Position numbers and translations under genes: made by a program
The notes under the pieces: generated by a model
The model's input: only the letters and a program-made list of their open reading frames with translations
Told to the model about the DNA's origin: nothing
Database searches by the model: none
In this document: in pieces, positions 1 to 7,400 of the stretch
Layout of the letters: each line of letters opens with the position of its first letter
How positions within the stretch are numbered: the first letter of the stretch is position 1
From: CALIZF01 sp046292445
Lineage (GTDB): Bacteria; Pseudomonadota; Alphaproteobacteria; Rhodobacterales; Rhodobacteraceae
DNA: 26,790 nucleotides
Direction: 5' to 3'
NCBI GenBank assembly: GCA_046292445.1
Contig: JBKBQT010000030.1
Coordinates: 1-26,790 of the forward strand

Positions 1-468
1 GGCGCCGGCGCCGGCGGCGGGCGGGTCTGCGGACAGGCGCGGGGCAGGCTGCACGGCGGCGGCAGGGTCGGTGCCCGCCGCGCGGTCCGGGGCGGACGCC
101 CGATCGTCCGGCATGGCCCCTGCGCCCGGTCGTGCGCGCGGCCGCAGGGGGATGCCGGTATCGACCGACGCAGGACGAAGCCGCGGGCGGGCGGCTGCGA
201 GCGCGCGATCGGACGGCACGGGCGGCGCCTGCACCGCCGCCGGCGCCCTTTCGGGCGCTGTGCGTGTGCCGGGTGCGGCGCGGGGGGCCGGGCCGGCGAG
301 CGGCGGCGGTAAGGCAGAGCCTCGGCCGTCATCGGCCGGGCCGATCACGGCGAAGGGCACCGGGCCGGCTGGGCCGGGGATCACCGCGAACGGCAACTCT
401 GGCGGCGCCGCCGCCAGCGGCGCGGCCATCGCCGCCGCCGCCAGCAAGAGGCGCAGCAGCCGCGTCAT
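1..468 (-). CDS. Partial secreted Ala/Pro-rich protein (N-terminus only)
   Basis: The frame is open from an ATG at 468 to the left edge (156 codons) and its start overlaps the tyrC stop by four bases (ATGA, 465-468), so it is probably translated with tyrC. It begins MTRLLRLLLAAAAMAAPLAA, which looks like a signal peptide, so the product is probably exported. The rest is low-complexity Ala/Pro/Arg-rich sequence with a short internal repeat (PFAVIPGPAGP, then PFAVIGPADD). No folded domain is reached before the edge. Extensin-like family proteins with Pro/Arg-rich N-termini occur next to tyrC in some Rhodobacteraceae, so that is a possible identity, but it rests on memory of context. Codon-position GC favours this frame over the antisense frames. 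Confidence 0.55.
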   Translation of the reverse strand, partial: MTRLLRLLLAAAAMAAPLAAAPPELPFAVIPGPAGPVPFAVIGPADDGRGSALPPPLAGPAPRAAPGTRTAPERAPAAVQAPPVPSDRALAAARPRLRPASVDTGIPLRPRARPGAGAMPDDRASAPDRAAGTDPAAAVQPAPRLSADPPAAGAGA

Positions 469-1454
469 GCGCGCCGGCCCGACAGGGGCGCAGCGGTGGC
501 GGGCGCGGCGGTGGCGGGCGCGGCGGGAACCGGATCGCCCGCCGCCTTGCCCGCCCGGCCGAAATCGGGCGCAGCCGTATCCTGCCCCGCCTCGATGATC
601 CCGCGGCGGATCGCCCGCGTGCGGGTGAAATAGGCCTGCAGATGCGGCCCGTCGCCCAGCCGGATCGCCCGCTGGAGCGCGAAAAGCTCTTCGGTGAAGC
701 GCCCGAGGATGTCGAGCGTCGCCTCCTTGTTGGTCAGGAACACATCGCGCCACATCACCGGATCGGAGGCCGCGATGCGCGTGAAGTCGCGGAAACCGGC
801 CGCCGAATAGCGGATCACCTCGCTGTCGGTCACGCGGCGCAGATCATCCGCAACGCCGACCATCGTATAGGCGATCAGATGCGGCACATGGCTCGTGACT
901 GCCAGCACGAGGTCATGATGCGCCGCGTCCATCTCGTCGACATTGGCCCCCATCGCCTCAAGCAAGGCGCGCAACCGGGCGACGGCGGCCGGGGCGACCC
1001 CGGCATCGGGCGTCAGCAGCCACCAGCGGTTGCGGAAGAGCGTCGCGAAACCGGCGCGCGGGCCGGAATGCTCGGTCCCCGCGATCGGGTGGCCGGGGAT
1101 GAAATGCACATGCCCCGGCAGATGCGGCGCAACCGCCTCGATCACGGCGAGCTTGACCGACCCGACATCCGTGACCGTCGCGCCCGGCGCCAGAACCGGC
1201 CCGACCGCAGCCGCAACCGCGCCCATTGCGCCCACCGGCACGGCAAGCACGACCAGATCGGCCCCTTGCGCCGCCTCGGCCGCCGTCGGATGCACGCTGT
1301 CGCAGAACAGCTCCAGCGCCGCCGCGCGCGTCGCGGCACTCGGCGCATGCCCGGCGATGTGCCGGGCGAGCCCCCCCGCGCGCATCGCATGGGCCATGGA
1401 CGAGGCGATCAGGCCCAGCCCGATCAGCGCCACCCGGTCGTAGAGCGCCGTCAT
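465..1454 (-). CDS. tyrC: Prephenate/arogenate dehydrogenase (TyrA/TyrC family)
   Basis: This 329-residue cytosolic enzyme carries out NAD(P)-dependent oxidative decarboxylation in tyrosine synthesis. It starts MTALYDRVALIGLGLIASSM, with the Rossmann GxGxxxxS motif near residues 12-19. TDVGSVK and the HPIAGTEHSG segment, which are typical of the family's substrate pocket, follow in order. The tail after about residue 300 is an Ala/Pro-rich extension that looks non-catalytic. The chosen ATG overlaps the hisC stop by four bases; longer in-frame extensions would run into hisC and have no family similarity. It is co-directional with hisC, which supplies an aminotransferase that can act on prephenate or histidinol phosphate, a common pairing in alphaproteobacteria. 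Whether prephenate or arogenate is preferred cannot be read from the sequence. Confidence 0.9.
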   Translation of the reverse strand: MTALYDRVALIGLGLIASSMAHAMRAGGLARHIAGHAPSAATRAAALELFCDSVHPTAAEAAQGADLVVLAVPVGAMGAVAAAVGPVLAPGATVTDVGSVKLAVIEAVAPHLPGHVHFIPGHPIAGTEHSGPRAGFATLFRNRWWLLTPDAGVAPAAVARLRALLEAMGANVDEMDAAHHDLVLAVTSHVPHLIAYTMVGVADDLRRVTDSEVIRYSAAGFRDFTRIAASDPVMWRDVFLTNKEATLDILGRFTEELFALQRAIRLGDGPHLQAYFTRTRAIRRGIIEAGQDTAAPDFGRAGKAAGDPVPAAPATAAPATAAPLSGRRA

Positions 1455-2536
1455 CGCGCGCCCTTGAACTGGCCGATCGCATGCGCGACGCGGCGGCAGG
1501 AGGATTCGTCCCCCACCGTGATGCGCAGGCAATGCGGCAGGCCATAGGAGGCCACCTGCCGCACGATCAGCCCCTGCGCCCGCAGATGCGCATCGCAGGC
1601 CTGCGCCTCGGCCGCATCGGCGAAACGGGCGAGGATGAAGTTGGCGAGCGACGTGTCGGACGGCACGCCGAATTCCGCCAGCGCCTCGGCCAGCCACATG
1701 CGCATCCGCGCATTCTCGGCCCGGCAACGGGCGGTGTGGTCAAGATCGCGCACCGCCGCCTCGGCGGTGTCGAGCGCGGGCGCCGACAGGTTGAACGGCC
1801 CACGGATGCGGTTGAGCACATCGATCACCGCGCGCGGCCCGTAGCCCCAGCCGACGCGCAACCCGCCGAGCCCGTAGATCTTCGAGAAGGTCCGCGTCAT
1901 CACCACGTTCTCGCGCGCCTCGACGAGTGCCGCGCCGCCGTCATAGCCGGACACATATTCCGCATAGGCCCCGTCGAGCACCAGAAGCGTCTGCCGCGGC
2001 AGACGCTCGGCGAGCCGCTGCACCTCGCCGCCGCCGATCATCGTGCCGGTCGGGTTGTTGGGATTGGCGAGGAACACCAGCCGCGTGCGGCGGTTGCAGG
2101 CGGCGAGGATCGCGTCCACATCCGTCGTCCGCTCGCGCTCAGGCACGCTGACCGGGGTGGCGCCGGCCGCCAGCGCATAGATCCGATACATCAGGAACCC
2201 GTGCTCGGTGTGGATCACCTCGTCGCCCGGCCCGGCATAGGCGTTGCACAGAAGGCCGATGATCTCGTCCGATCCGACGCCGCAGATGATCCGGCCGGCG
2301 TCGAGCCCGTGGACCTCGGCGATCGCCTGGCGCAGCGGCGCATGGTCGGTGGACGGATACCGGTGGAGCGTGTGCACCGCGCGCAGATAGGCGTCGCGCG
2401 CGCGGTCCGAGGGGCCGAACGGGTTTTCGTTCGAACTCAGCTTGACGACATTCGACACGCCGCTGACGTGGCTCGCCCCGCCTTCGTAGAGCGCGATGTC
2501 CAGAATGCCCGGCTGCGGTCGGATGTCGAGTGTCAT
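1451..2536 (-). CDS. hisC: Histidinol-phosphate/aromatic aminotransferase
   Basis: This 361-residue class I/II PLP-dependent aminotransferase has the usual HisC length. Landmarks in order are SNENPFGPS (35-43), GVGSDEII (86-93), NPNNPTG (158-164), DGAYAEY with the PLP ring-contacting Asp188 and Tyr191, and TFSKIYGLGGLRVGW with the Schiff-base lysine at K219. It transfers an amino group from glutamate to imidazole-acetol phosphate in histidine synthesis. HisC enzymes paired with tyrC often also serve in aromatic amino acid synthesis, which fits the four-base overlap with tyrC. The start has a G-rich upstream stretch (GGGGGGC) and lies 56 bases after the stop of the DsbA-like gene, so it may have its own promoter or share the upstream one. 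Confidence 0.92.
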   Translation of the reverse strand: MTLDIRPQPGILDIALYEGGASHVSGVSNVVKLSSNENPFGPSDRARDAYLRAVHTLHRYPSTDHAPLRQAIAEVHGLDAGRIICGVGSDEIIGLLCNAYAGPGDEVIHTEHGFLMYRIYALAAGATPVSVPERERTTDVDAILAACNRRTRLVFLANPNNPTGTMIGGGEVQRLAERLPRQTLLVLDGAYAEYVSGYDGGAALVEARENVVMTRTFSKIYGLGGLRVGWGYGPRAVIDVLNRIRGPFNLSAPALDTAEAAVRDLDHTARCRAENARMRMWLAEALAEFGVPSDTSLANFILARFADAAEAQACDAHLRAQGLIVRQVASYGLPHCLRITVGDESSCRRVAHAIGQFKGAR

Positions 2537-2592
2537 GCTGCCCCCCGTTCGCGTGCCGTTCTAGCCGCGCCGGGCGCGCCGCGCCAGTCCGC

Positions 2593-3231
2593 TCAGAGGG
2601 CTGCGGCGGCATCCCGCAGGGCGGCCTGCAGCGCATCGGGCGCATAGACCGGGGGCAGCGCCACCGCCCGCGCCCCGCGCCGGGCGATCAGCGTGGGGAA
2701 TGCGGCGATGCCGAACCGCGCATCGGCGGCGAAAACCGCCGCCGCCGCGGCGCGGTCGGCCAGATCGGGCAGCGCCATGGCGATCCCCTCGGCGGCGAGC
2801 AGCGGCGGGTAGGTTGCCGGATCGTTGAGATCGGCGCCGGCGTCGAAATGCGCCTCGGTGATCCGGTGGGCGAGCCGCACGGCCGCCGCCGGGTCAACCG
2901 CGCGCGCGGCGGCGAGGACCAGAACCGGCGGCGCGCTGTCGCCCGTCACGCCCGGCCTGCGGATGAGGTCGTAAAAGGCCGGCGAGGGCGCGCGGCCCGT
3001 CACCGCCGACAGGCGCTGCGACGCCCCGCGGATATAGCCCTCCATCGCCGCATAGGGGCCGACGCGCGCCCCGGTCACGAGGCCCGGCATCGCCAGATTG
3101 ACCGGCAGGCCCGGCTGCGCCGCCATCAGCGCGCGCATCGCCGGCACGATCCCGTAGCACCAGCCGCAGAGCGGATCGAACCCGTAGGTCAGGCGCAGGT
3201 CGGCCGGCAGCGCCGCCATCCCGGCCGTCAT
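2593..3231 (-). CDS. DsbA-family thioredoxin-fold protein
   Basis: This is a 212-residue protein with no signal peptide, so probably cytosolic. The thioredoxin-fold active site CGWC is at residues 22-25 (FDPLCGWCYG), and a cis-proline loop, FPT, is near residue 179. The helical insertion and overall length match the cytosolic DsbA-like/FrnE group (DsbA family protein, often with FDPLCGWCYG). It probably acts as a thiol-disulfide oxidoreductase or isomerase; the substrate is unknown. Its ATG overlaps the stop of the upstream oxidoreductase gene by four bases (3228-3231), so the two are co-translated. Next to an HxlR regulator with an N-terminal cysteine, this suggests a small electrophile or thiol stress response. 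Confidence 0.82.
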   Translation of the reverse strand: MTAGMAALPADLRLTYGFDPLCGWCYGIVPAMRALMAAQPGLPVNLAMPGLVTGARVGPYAAMEGYIRGASQRLSAVTGRAPSPAFYDLIRRPGVTGDSAPPVLVLAAARAVDPAAAVRLAHRITEAHFDAGADLNDPATYPPLLAAEGIAMALPDLADRAAAAAVFAADARFGIAAFPTLIARRGARAVALPPVYAPDALQAALRDAAAAL

Positions 3232-3833
3232 CCGCGGGCCACGAAAGGCGCGCGGCGCGACAGCGCCGGATCGGTCAGCGCCGCGACCATCGCCGCGGCA
3301 AGGTCGGCCCGGTCGATCGAGATGGCGGCCGGCGTGTCGAAGGTGAGCCGCCAGCGCCCCGTGCCGGGGCCGTCCTTCAGTTGCGGCGGACGCAGGAACG
3401 TCCAGTCGAGCCTTGATGCCTGCAACGCCGCGAGTTCCGCCTGCCGCTCGGCGATGATCGGGCCGGCGAGGGTCCGGGCGAGCCAGCTCACGATCCGGTC
3501 GGGGATCGCCTTGGCATCGCCCGGCGCATCGACGGCCGCGCCGCCGATCACGACATAGCGAAAGCCGGGCGGGGCGGCGGCGATCACCGCCTCGGTCGTC
3601 GGCAGGCAGGCCTGCACGGTCTTGGTCGAGGCGAGGCAGGACAGCGCCGCATCCGCCCCCGCCAGCACCGACGCGACCGCCGCGCGGTCGCCCGCCGCGC
3701 CGATCACCGCCGGCCCGGCCCAGCCATCGGGTGCGCGGCGACCATAGACCACCGCCTCATGCCCCGCCGCCGCCAGCCGCGGCAGGACCTGCCGCCCCGT
3801 CCGCCCCGTCGCCCCGAATACCACGACCCGCAT
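3228..3833 (-). CDS. NAD(P)-binding oxidoreductase, NmrA/SDR-like
   Basis: This 201-residue protein has a Rossmann N-terminus, MRVVVFGATGRTGRQVLPRL, with the nucleotide-binding GATGRTG at residues 7-13. The later segments RYVVIGGAAVD and SRLDWTFLRPPQL are typical of NmrA-like/atypical SDR proteins (NAD(P)H-binding quinone or flavin reductase-like). No classical YxxxK catalytic pair is evident, so it may be a reductase with an unusual site or a redox sensor. The start is set by a GGAGGG ribosome-binding site about six bases upstream; the longer in-frame extension crosses the divergent regulator and has no family similarity. It is divergent from the HxlR gene (78-base gap) and overlaps the DsbA-like gene. 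The substrate is not identifiable. Confidence 0.8.
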   Translation of the reverse strand: MRVVVFGATGRTGRQVLPRLAAAGHEAVVYGRRAPDGWAGPAVIGAAGDRAAVASVLAGADAALSCLASTKTVQACLPTTEAVIAAAPPGFRYVVIGGAAVDAPGDAKAIPDRIVSWLARTLAGPIIAERQAELAALQASRLDWTFLRPPQLKDGPGTGRWRLTFDTPAAISIDRADLAAAMVAALTDPALSRRAPFVARG

Positions 3834-3883
3834 GTCACCCTCCGCGCTTGCATGGCCGTGATGAAGGATGCATAGGCCGGATT

Positions 3884-3909
3884 GCAAGTACGCACCAAAA
3901 GGTAACTGC
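3884..3909. promoter_or_regulatory. Possible HxlR operator (imperfect inverted repeat)
   Basis: In the 78-base divergent gap, GCAAGTAC (3884-3891) and GTAACTGC (3902-3909) form an imperfect inverted repeat (6 of 8 positions) with a 10-base spacer. HxlR/QorR-type regulators commonly bind palindromes containing GTAC/AGTAC-like half-sites in such divergent gaps. The assignment is an inference from position and symmetry only. Confidence 0.3.
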
Positions 3910-3911
3910 TG

Positions 3912-4289
3912 ATGACCACCCTGCCCTACGACGCCGCCCGCTGCCCGGTCGAACGGACAGTCGCGCTTCTGTCCGGCAAGTGGCGGCTGATGGTGCTGTT
4001 TCGCCTCGGCGCGGGACCGGTGCGGTTCAACGCCCTTGCCCGCAGCCTCGCCCCGATCAGCCAGCGGGTGCTGACCGAAACGCTGCGCGGGCTCGAGGCC
4101 GACGGGCTCGTGTGGCGGGCGGTGCGGGCCACGGTGCCGCCGCATGTGGATTACGGGCTGACCGAGCGGGGCCTTGCGCTGACCCCGGTGTTCGAGGCGC
4201 TCGCCGCCTGGGGTGCGGGGGATGTTTCGCGCTTGCACCCGCCGCCGCGATCGCGCAGCGGTACCGGCCATGCAGGACCAGAGGCTTGA
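3912..4289 (+). CDS. HxlR-family winged-helix transcriptional regulator
   Basis: This 125-residue protein starts MTTLPYDAARCPVERTVALL and has the family layout: an N-terminal cysteine (Cys11, in RCPVE), GKWRLMVLFRLGAGPVRFN, the recognition-helix region ISQRVLTETLRGLEADGLV, and the wing ending in YGLTERG. Many HxlR proteins with this N-terminal Cys (YodB, QorR, HypR) sense quinones, aldehydes or oxidants through it. It probably represses the divergent NmrA/SDR and DsbA-like genes. The C-terminal tail (about the last 20 residues, Pro/Arg/Ser-rich) lies past the domain and its final 20 bases overlap the methyltransferase start. The ribosome-binding site is weak (AAAAGG, some 10 bases upstream). 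Confidence 0.87.
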   Translation: MTTLPYDAARCPVERTVALLSGKWRLMVLFRLGAGPVRFNALARSLAPISQRVLTETLRGLEADGLVWRAVRATVPPHVDYGLTERGLALTPVFEALAAWGAGDVSRLHPPPRSRSGTGHAGPEA

Positions 4290-5379
4290 GATCTTCCTTG
4301 TCGCCACGCCGGGCTTTGCCGATCTCGTCGCAAACGAGGCGCGGGCGGCCGGCCTGAGCGTGACCGGAACCGAGGCGGGCGGCGTGACCGCCCGCGGCGG
4401 CTGGCCAGAGGTCTGGCGCGCCAATCTCGCCCTGCGCGGGCCGTCGCGCGTGCTGGTGCGGATCGGCGCGTTCCGGGCGCTGCACCTTGCGCAGCTCGAC
4501 AAGCGCGCGCGGCGCTTCGACTGGGCGGCGACACTGCGCGCGGATGTGCCGGTGCGGGTGGAGGCAAGCTGCACCGCCTCGCGCATCTATCACGAGGGCG
4601 CGGCGCGGCAGCGGATCGAGACGGCGATCGCCGAAACGCTCGGCGCGCCGATCGGCGACACCGCCCCGGTGACGGTCAAGGCGCGCATCGCAGATGACCT
4701 CTGCACCCTCAGCCTCGACACCTCGGGCGAGCCGCTGCACCGGCGCGGGCACAAGACCGCCGTCGGCAAGGCGCCGATCCGCGAGACGCTGGCCGCGCTC
4801 GTCCTTGCGCGCTGCGGCTACAGCGGGGGCGAGCCGGTGGTCGATCCGATGTGCGGGTCGGGCACCTTCGTGATCGAGGCGGCCGAGATCGCGGCGGGCC
4901 TTGCGCCGGGCCGGTCGCGCGGCTTCGCCTTCGAGAATCTGGCGACCTTCGATCCCGATGCCTGGGCGCACCTGCGGGCGGGCGCCACGCGGCCGACCGA
5001 TCTGCGGTTTCACGGCCATGACCGCGATGCGGGCGCGGTCGGCATGGCGCGGGCGAATGCCGCGCGCGCGGGGGTGGATGCGATCTGCGCCTTCGCCCGC
5101 CAGCCGATCAGCGACCTTGCGCCGCCCGCGGGGCCGCCCGGCCTCGTCGTGGTGAACCCGCCCTATGGCGGGCGGATCGGCGAGCGCAGGCTGCTCTACG
5201 CGCTCTACGGCACGATGGGGCAGGTGCTGCGCGACCGGTTCGCCGGCTGGCGCGTCGGGCTTGTGACATCCGATCCGGCGCTGGCGGCGGCGACGGGCCT
5301 GCCCTTCGCCGACCCCGGCGCGGGATTTTCCAACGGCGGGATCACGGTGCGGCTCTACCGCACCGAGGCCTTGCGCTGA
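4270..5379 (+). CDS. THUMP-domain class I RNA methyltransferase (RlmL-like)
   Basis: This 369-residue cytosolic enzyme has an N-terminal ferredoxin-like/THUMP region (about 1-160) and a SAM-dependent methyltransferase domain. The start MQDQRLEIFLVATPGFADL is typical of the family. DPMCGSGTF (192-200) is the SAM loop and NPPYG (296-300) the base-binding catalytic motif of N2-guanine methyltransferases. It corresponds to the RlmL half of E. coli RlmKL (YcbY), which methylates 23S rRNA G2445; other THUMP enzymes act on tRNA, so the exact target is not certain. The ATG at 4270 was preferred over the in-frame GTG at 4213 because the extra 19 residues lie within the HxlR coding region and do not resemble the family. 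It overlaps the HxlR gene by 20 bases. Confidence 0.88.
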   Translation: MQDQRLEIFLVATPGFADLVANEARAAGLSVTGTEAGGVTARGGWPEVWRANLALRGPSRVLVRIGAFRALHLAQLDKRARRFDWAATLRADVPVRVEASCTASRIYHEGAARQRIETAIAETLGAPIGDTAPVTVKARIADDLCTLSLDTSGEPLHRRGHKTAVGKAPIRETLAALVLARCGYSGGEPVVDPMCGSGTFVIEAAEIAAGLAPGRSRGFAFENLATFDPDAWAHLRAGATRPTDLRFHGHDRDAGAVGMARANAARAGVDAICAFARQPISDLAPPAGPPGLVVVNPPYGGRIGERRLLYALYGTMGQVLRDRFAGWRVGLVTSDPALAAATGLPFADPGAGFSNGGITVRLYRTEALR

Positions 5380-5388
5380 GATGACGAA

Positions 5389-5414
5389 GGCCGCTGCGGT
5401 TTCCCGCAGCGGCC
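5389..5414. terminator. Terminator hairpin between methyltransferase and rpsD
   Basis: An 11-bp perfect stem (5389-5399 with 5404-5414) encloses a four-base loop. It sits in the 57-base gap between two convergent genes, 9 bases past the methyltransferase stop and 22 bases past the rpsD stop. T-rich tracts are weak on both sides, so it may act as a bidirectional terminator or a 3-prime mRNA-stabilising stem. Confidence 0.7.
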
Positions 5415-5436
5415 CCGGGACACCAACGGGTTGGCG

Positions 5437-6057
5437 TCAGTTCTTCGCGTAGTATTCGACGACGAGGTTCGGTTCCATCTGGACCGGATAGGGCACATCG
5501 CCCAGCTTGGGCTGGCGCACATAGGTCGCGGTCATCTTGTTGTGATCGACCTCGAGGTAATCGGGCACGTCGCGTTCGGTCAGCCCGACCGCTTCGAGCA
5601 CCAGCGCGAACTGGCGCGACTTGTCGCGCAGCGCGATCACATCGCCTTCCTTGACGCGGTAGGACGCGATGTTGACCCGCGCGCCGTTCACCGTCACGTG
5701 CCCGTGGTTCACGAACTGCCGCGCGGCAAATATCGTCGGTACGAACTTGGCGCGGTAGACCACCGCATCCAGCCGCCGCTCCAGCAGGCCGATCAGGTTC
5801 TCGCCGGTATCGCCGGTCACCCGGGCGGCCTCGGCATAGATGCGCTTGAACTGCTTTTCGGTCAGATCGCCGTAATATCCCTTGAGCTTCTGCTTGGCGC
5901 GCAGCTGGGTGCCGAAATCCGACAGCTTCTGCTTGCGGCGCTGGCCGTGCTGGCCGGGGCCGTATTCGCGCTTGTTCACCGGGGACTTGGCGCGTCCCCA
6001 GATGTTCTCGCCCATGCGGCGGTCGATCTTGTGCTTGGCAGAGGTGCGCTTGGTCAC
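5437..6057 (-). CDS. rpsD: 30S ribosomal protein S4
   Basis: This 206-residue small-subunit assembly protein binds 16S rRNA near the start of the 5-prime domain. The N-terminus reads TKRTSAKHKIDRRMGENIWG. The S4 RNA-binding domain follows (LIGLLERRLDAVVYRAKF, then FVNHGHVTVNGARVNI), and the C-terminus is PNLVVEYYAKN. It lacks the N-terminal zinc-binding cysteine cluster, so it is the zinc-independent form. The start is GTG at 6055-6057 with a good AAGGAGAT ribosome-binding site about eight bases upstream; the longer in-frame reading lies in the leader. It stands alone rather than in the alpha operon, as in related bacteria, with its own promoter and leader. Confidence 0.97.
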   Translation of the reverse strand: MTKRTSAKHKIDRRMGENIWGRAKSPVNKREYGPGQHGQRRKQKLSDFGTQLRAKQKLKGYYGDLTEKQFKRIYAEAARVTGDTGENLIGLLERRLDAVVYRAKFVPTIFAARQFVNHGHVTVNGARVNIASYRVKEGDVIALRDKSRQFALVLEAVGLTERDVPDYLEVDHNKMTATYVRQPKLGDVPYPVQMEPNLVVEYYAKN

Positions 6058-6097
6058 CGCTGATCTCCTTCATCGTTTGCGAAGGGCGTTGTCCTCT

Positions 6098-6109
6098 GTC
6101 CCGCGGGAC
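6098..6109. repeat. Perfect 12-bp palindrome in the rpsD leader
   Basis: GTCCCGCGGGAC is a perfect palindrome 41 bases upstream of the rpsD start codon. It could form a short hairpin in the mRNA or bind a dimeric protein. No function is known to me; it is listed because it lies in the leader of a ribosomal protein gene, where autoregulatory structures are common. Confidence 0.4.
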
Positions 6110-6146
6110 CGACAGGTCACCCCTTGCGGGGGCCGCCAACACCAAT

Positions 6147-6170
6147 GAAAACCCGCGGGGCAGGCCCGCG
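6147..6170 (-). terminator. Terminator-like hairpin downstream of the Hint gene, inside the rpsD leader
   Basis: Read on the minus strand, CGCGGG (6170-6165) pairs with CCCGCG (6159-6154) around a five-base loop, followed by GG and TTTT. It lies about 45 bases past the Hint gene stop, so it could end that transcript. It also lies just downstream of the rpsD promoter, at the very 5-prime end of the rpsD leader, and could attenuate rpsD instead. Confidence 0.55.
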
Positions 6171-6180
6171 AGACCTGCGG

Positions 6181-6208
6181 CTTATACAGCCGCGCGCAGC
6201 GGTGTCAA
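6181..6208 (-). promoter_or_regulatory. Probable sigma-70 promoter of rpsD
   Basis: On the minus strand a perfect -35 TTGACA (6208-6203) is followed by a 16-base spacer and a -10 TATAAG (6186-6181, five of six consensus bases). This is the best housekeeping-type promoter visible in the window. The predicted start near 6174 gives a leader of about 115 bases before the rpsD GTG. Confidence 0.75.
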
Positions 6209-6215
6209 CCGCGCC

Positions 6216-7280
6216 TCAGGCCGCCGGTCGCAGGTCGTGCCGCAGGATCGCCGCCTCGGCGAGGCTCAGCGGCCGGCGGGCGTGATCGCCGTATCCGGCC
6301 GGATCGCCGACAAGGCCCGCCAGCACCGCGGCATCGGCGGGATCGAGGCTTCCGGGCGCGGCGGCAGCGGGGTGGAAGCTTTCGGTCTCGATCCCGTTCG
6401 CGCGCACGATCTGATGCGCCTCGAAGAGGACGTGGACATAGGTGACCTCGCGCGCCGTGCAATCGACCGTCACCCGCCGGTCGTCAACCAGATCGGCCGC
6501 CGCGACCAGAACCTCGGGGATACCCCAGAGGCTGCGCGCCGCCGGACCGCGCACCAGCAGCCGATGCTGCGGCGAGACGACCAGCATGCCCTCGGGCTGG
6601 CCTGCGCCGAAGGCCGCGGCGCGGATGCGCACCGGGCGCAGATGCGGCATGGCATAGAGCCTCGCCCCGGTCAGCCGCCTCCGCCCGGTCCAGAGCACCG
6701 GCTGCGGCCCGTTGTCGGCGGTCTCGACCAGATCGCCGGGGCGCAGATCCTCGATCGCCGCCGTGCCCCCGGGCACGCCGATCCGCGTGCCGGGGGTAAA
6801 GCAGATCACCCCGCCCTGCGGCGCCGCCGCATCGGCCGCGGCTGCCGCGAGGGTCGCGCGCACCACCCACAGATCGGCCCCTGCGGGCGGCAGCCCTTCG
6901 GCGAAACAGACCACCGGCTCGGCCGCGCCGGGCAGCGCGACGACCGTCGCCGGATAGGCGCGATAGCCGTCGGTCAGCAGCATGCCCCCGGCCGGCGGTT
7001 CGTCCTGCAGCGCGGCGAGCGCGTCCGCCGGCGCCGCCGCCAGCCCGGACAACCGCCGCGCGACACGCGCCGCGCGCGCGCGAAGTGCATCCGACCCTTC
7101 TGCCGCGCCAAGCGTGAGCGGCCCCCAGGGCCGCCCGATCCGCTGCGCGGCGCCATGCCACCGCCACAGCACCCCCGGTGCGATCGTCACCGGCCGGGGC
7201 GACGGCACGCCGTCAGCCTCGGTCTGCGACCACGCGACCGCGAAGGTGCCCTCCGCGAGGAAAGCCGCCCTGCCTGTCAT
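6216..7280 (-). CDS. Hint-domain protein (Hedgehog/intein N-terminal-like)
   Basis: This 354-residue protein has no clear signal peptide. The second half carries a Hint fold: GGVICFTPGTRIGVPGG with the candidate nucleophile Cys160, then IEDLRPGDLVETADNGPQPVLW, VSPQHRLLV (block-B-like His) and YVHVLFEAHQIVRANG. Proteins of this type (Hint_2) are numerous in Rhodobacterales, usually as single-domain or C-terminal modules whose autoprocessing is mostly untested. The N-terminal part (about 1-155) is not recognised. A true intein C-terminal extein junction (HN followed by Cys/Ser/Thr) is not seen, so it does not look like a splicing intein. A GATAAGAAT box some 20-30 bases upstream of the ATG might belong to its promoter. 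It is monocistronic between terminator-like elements. Confidence 0.8.
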   Translation of the reverse strand: MTGRAAFLAEGTFAVAWSQTEADGVPSPRPVTIAPGVLWRWHGAAQRIGRPWGPLTLGAAEGSDALRARAARVARRLSGLAAAPADALAALQDEPPAGGMLLTDGYRAYPATVVALPGAAEPVVCFAEGLPPAGADLWVVRATLAAAAADAAAPQGGVICFTPGTRIGVPGGTAAIEDLRPGDLVETADNGPQPVLWTGRRRLTGARLYAMPHLRPVRIRAAAFGAGQPEGMLVVSPQHRLLVRGPAARSLWGIPEVLVAAADLVDDRRVTVDCTAREVTYVHVLFEAHQIVRANGIETESFHPAAAAPGSLDPADAAVLAGLVGDPAGYGDHARRPLSLAEAAILRHDLRPAA

Positions 7281-7400
7281 GTCCGTTCTGCCTGCTCGAT
7301 ATTCTTATCGTTGCGAACAGGTTAACAATCCTGGCGCGGCCAGTCTATGGCACAGGCGCAACAGGGCCCGTGTTTCGGGCGCCGCAGTGACGGAAGGGCC

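Noticed and set aside
132..1547. A 471-codon plus-strand ORF
   Set aside because: It is antisense to tyrC, hisC and the left-edge gene, is Arg/His/Gly-rich, and reflects high GC at third positions of the real genes.
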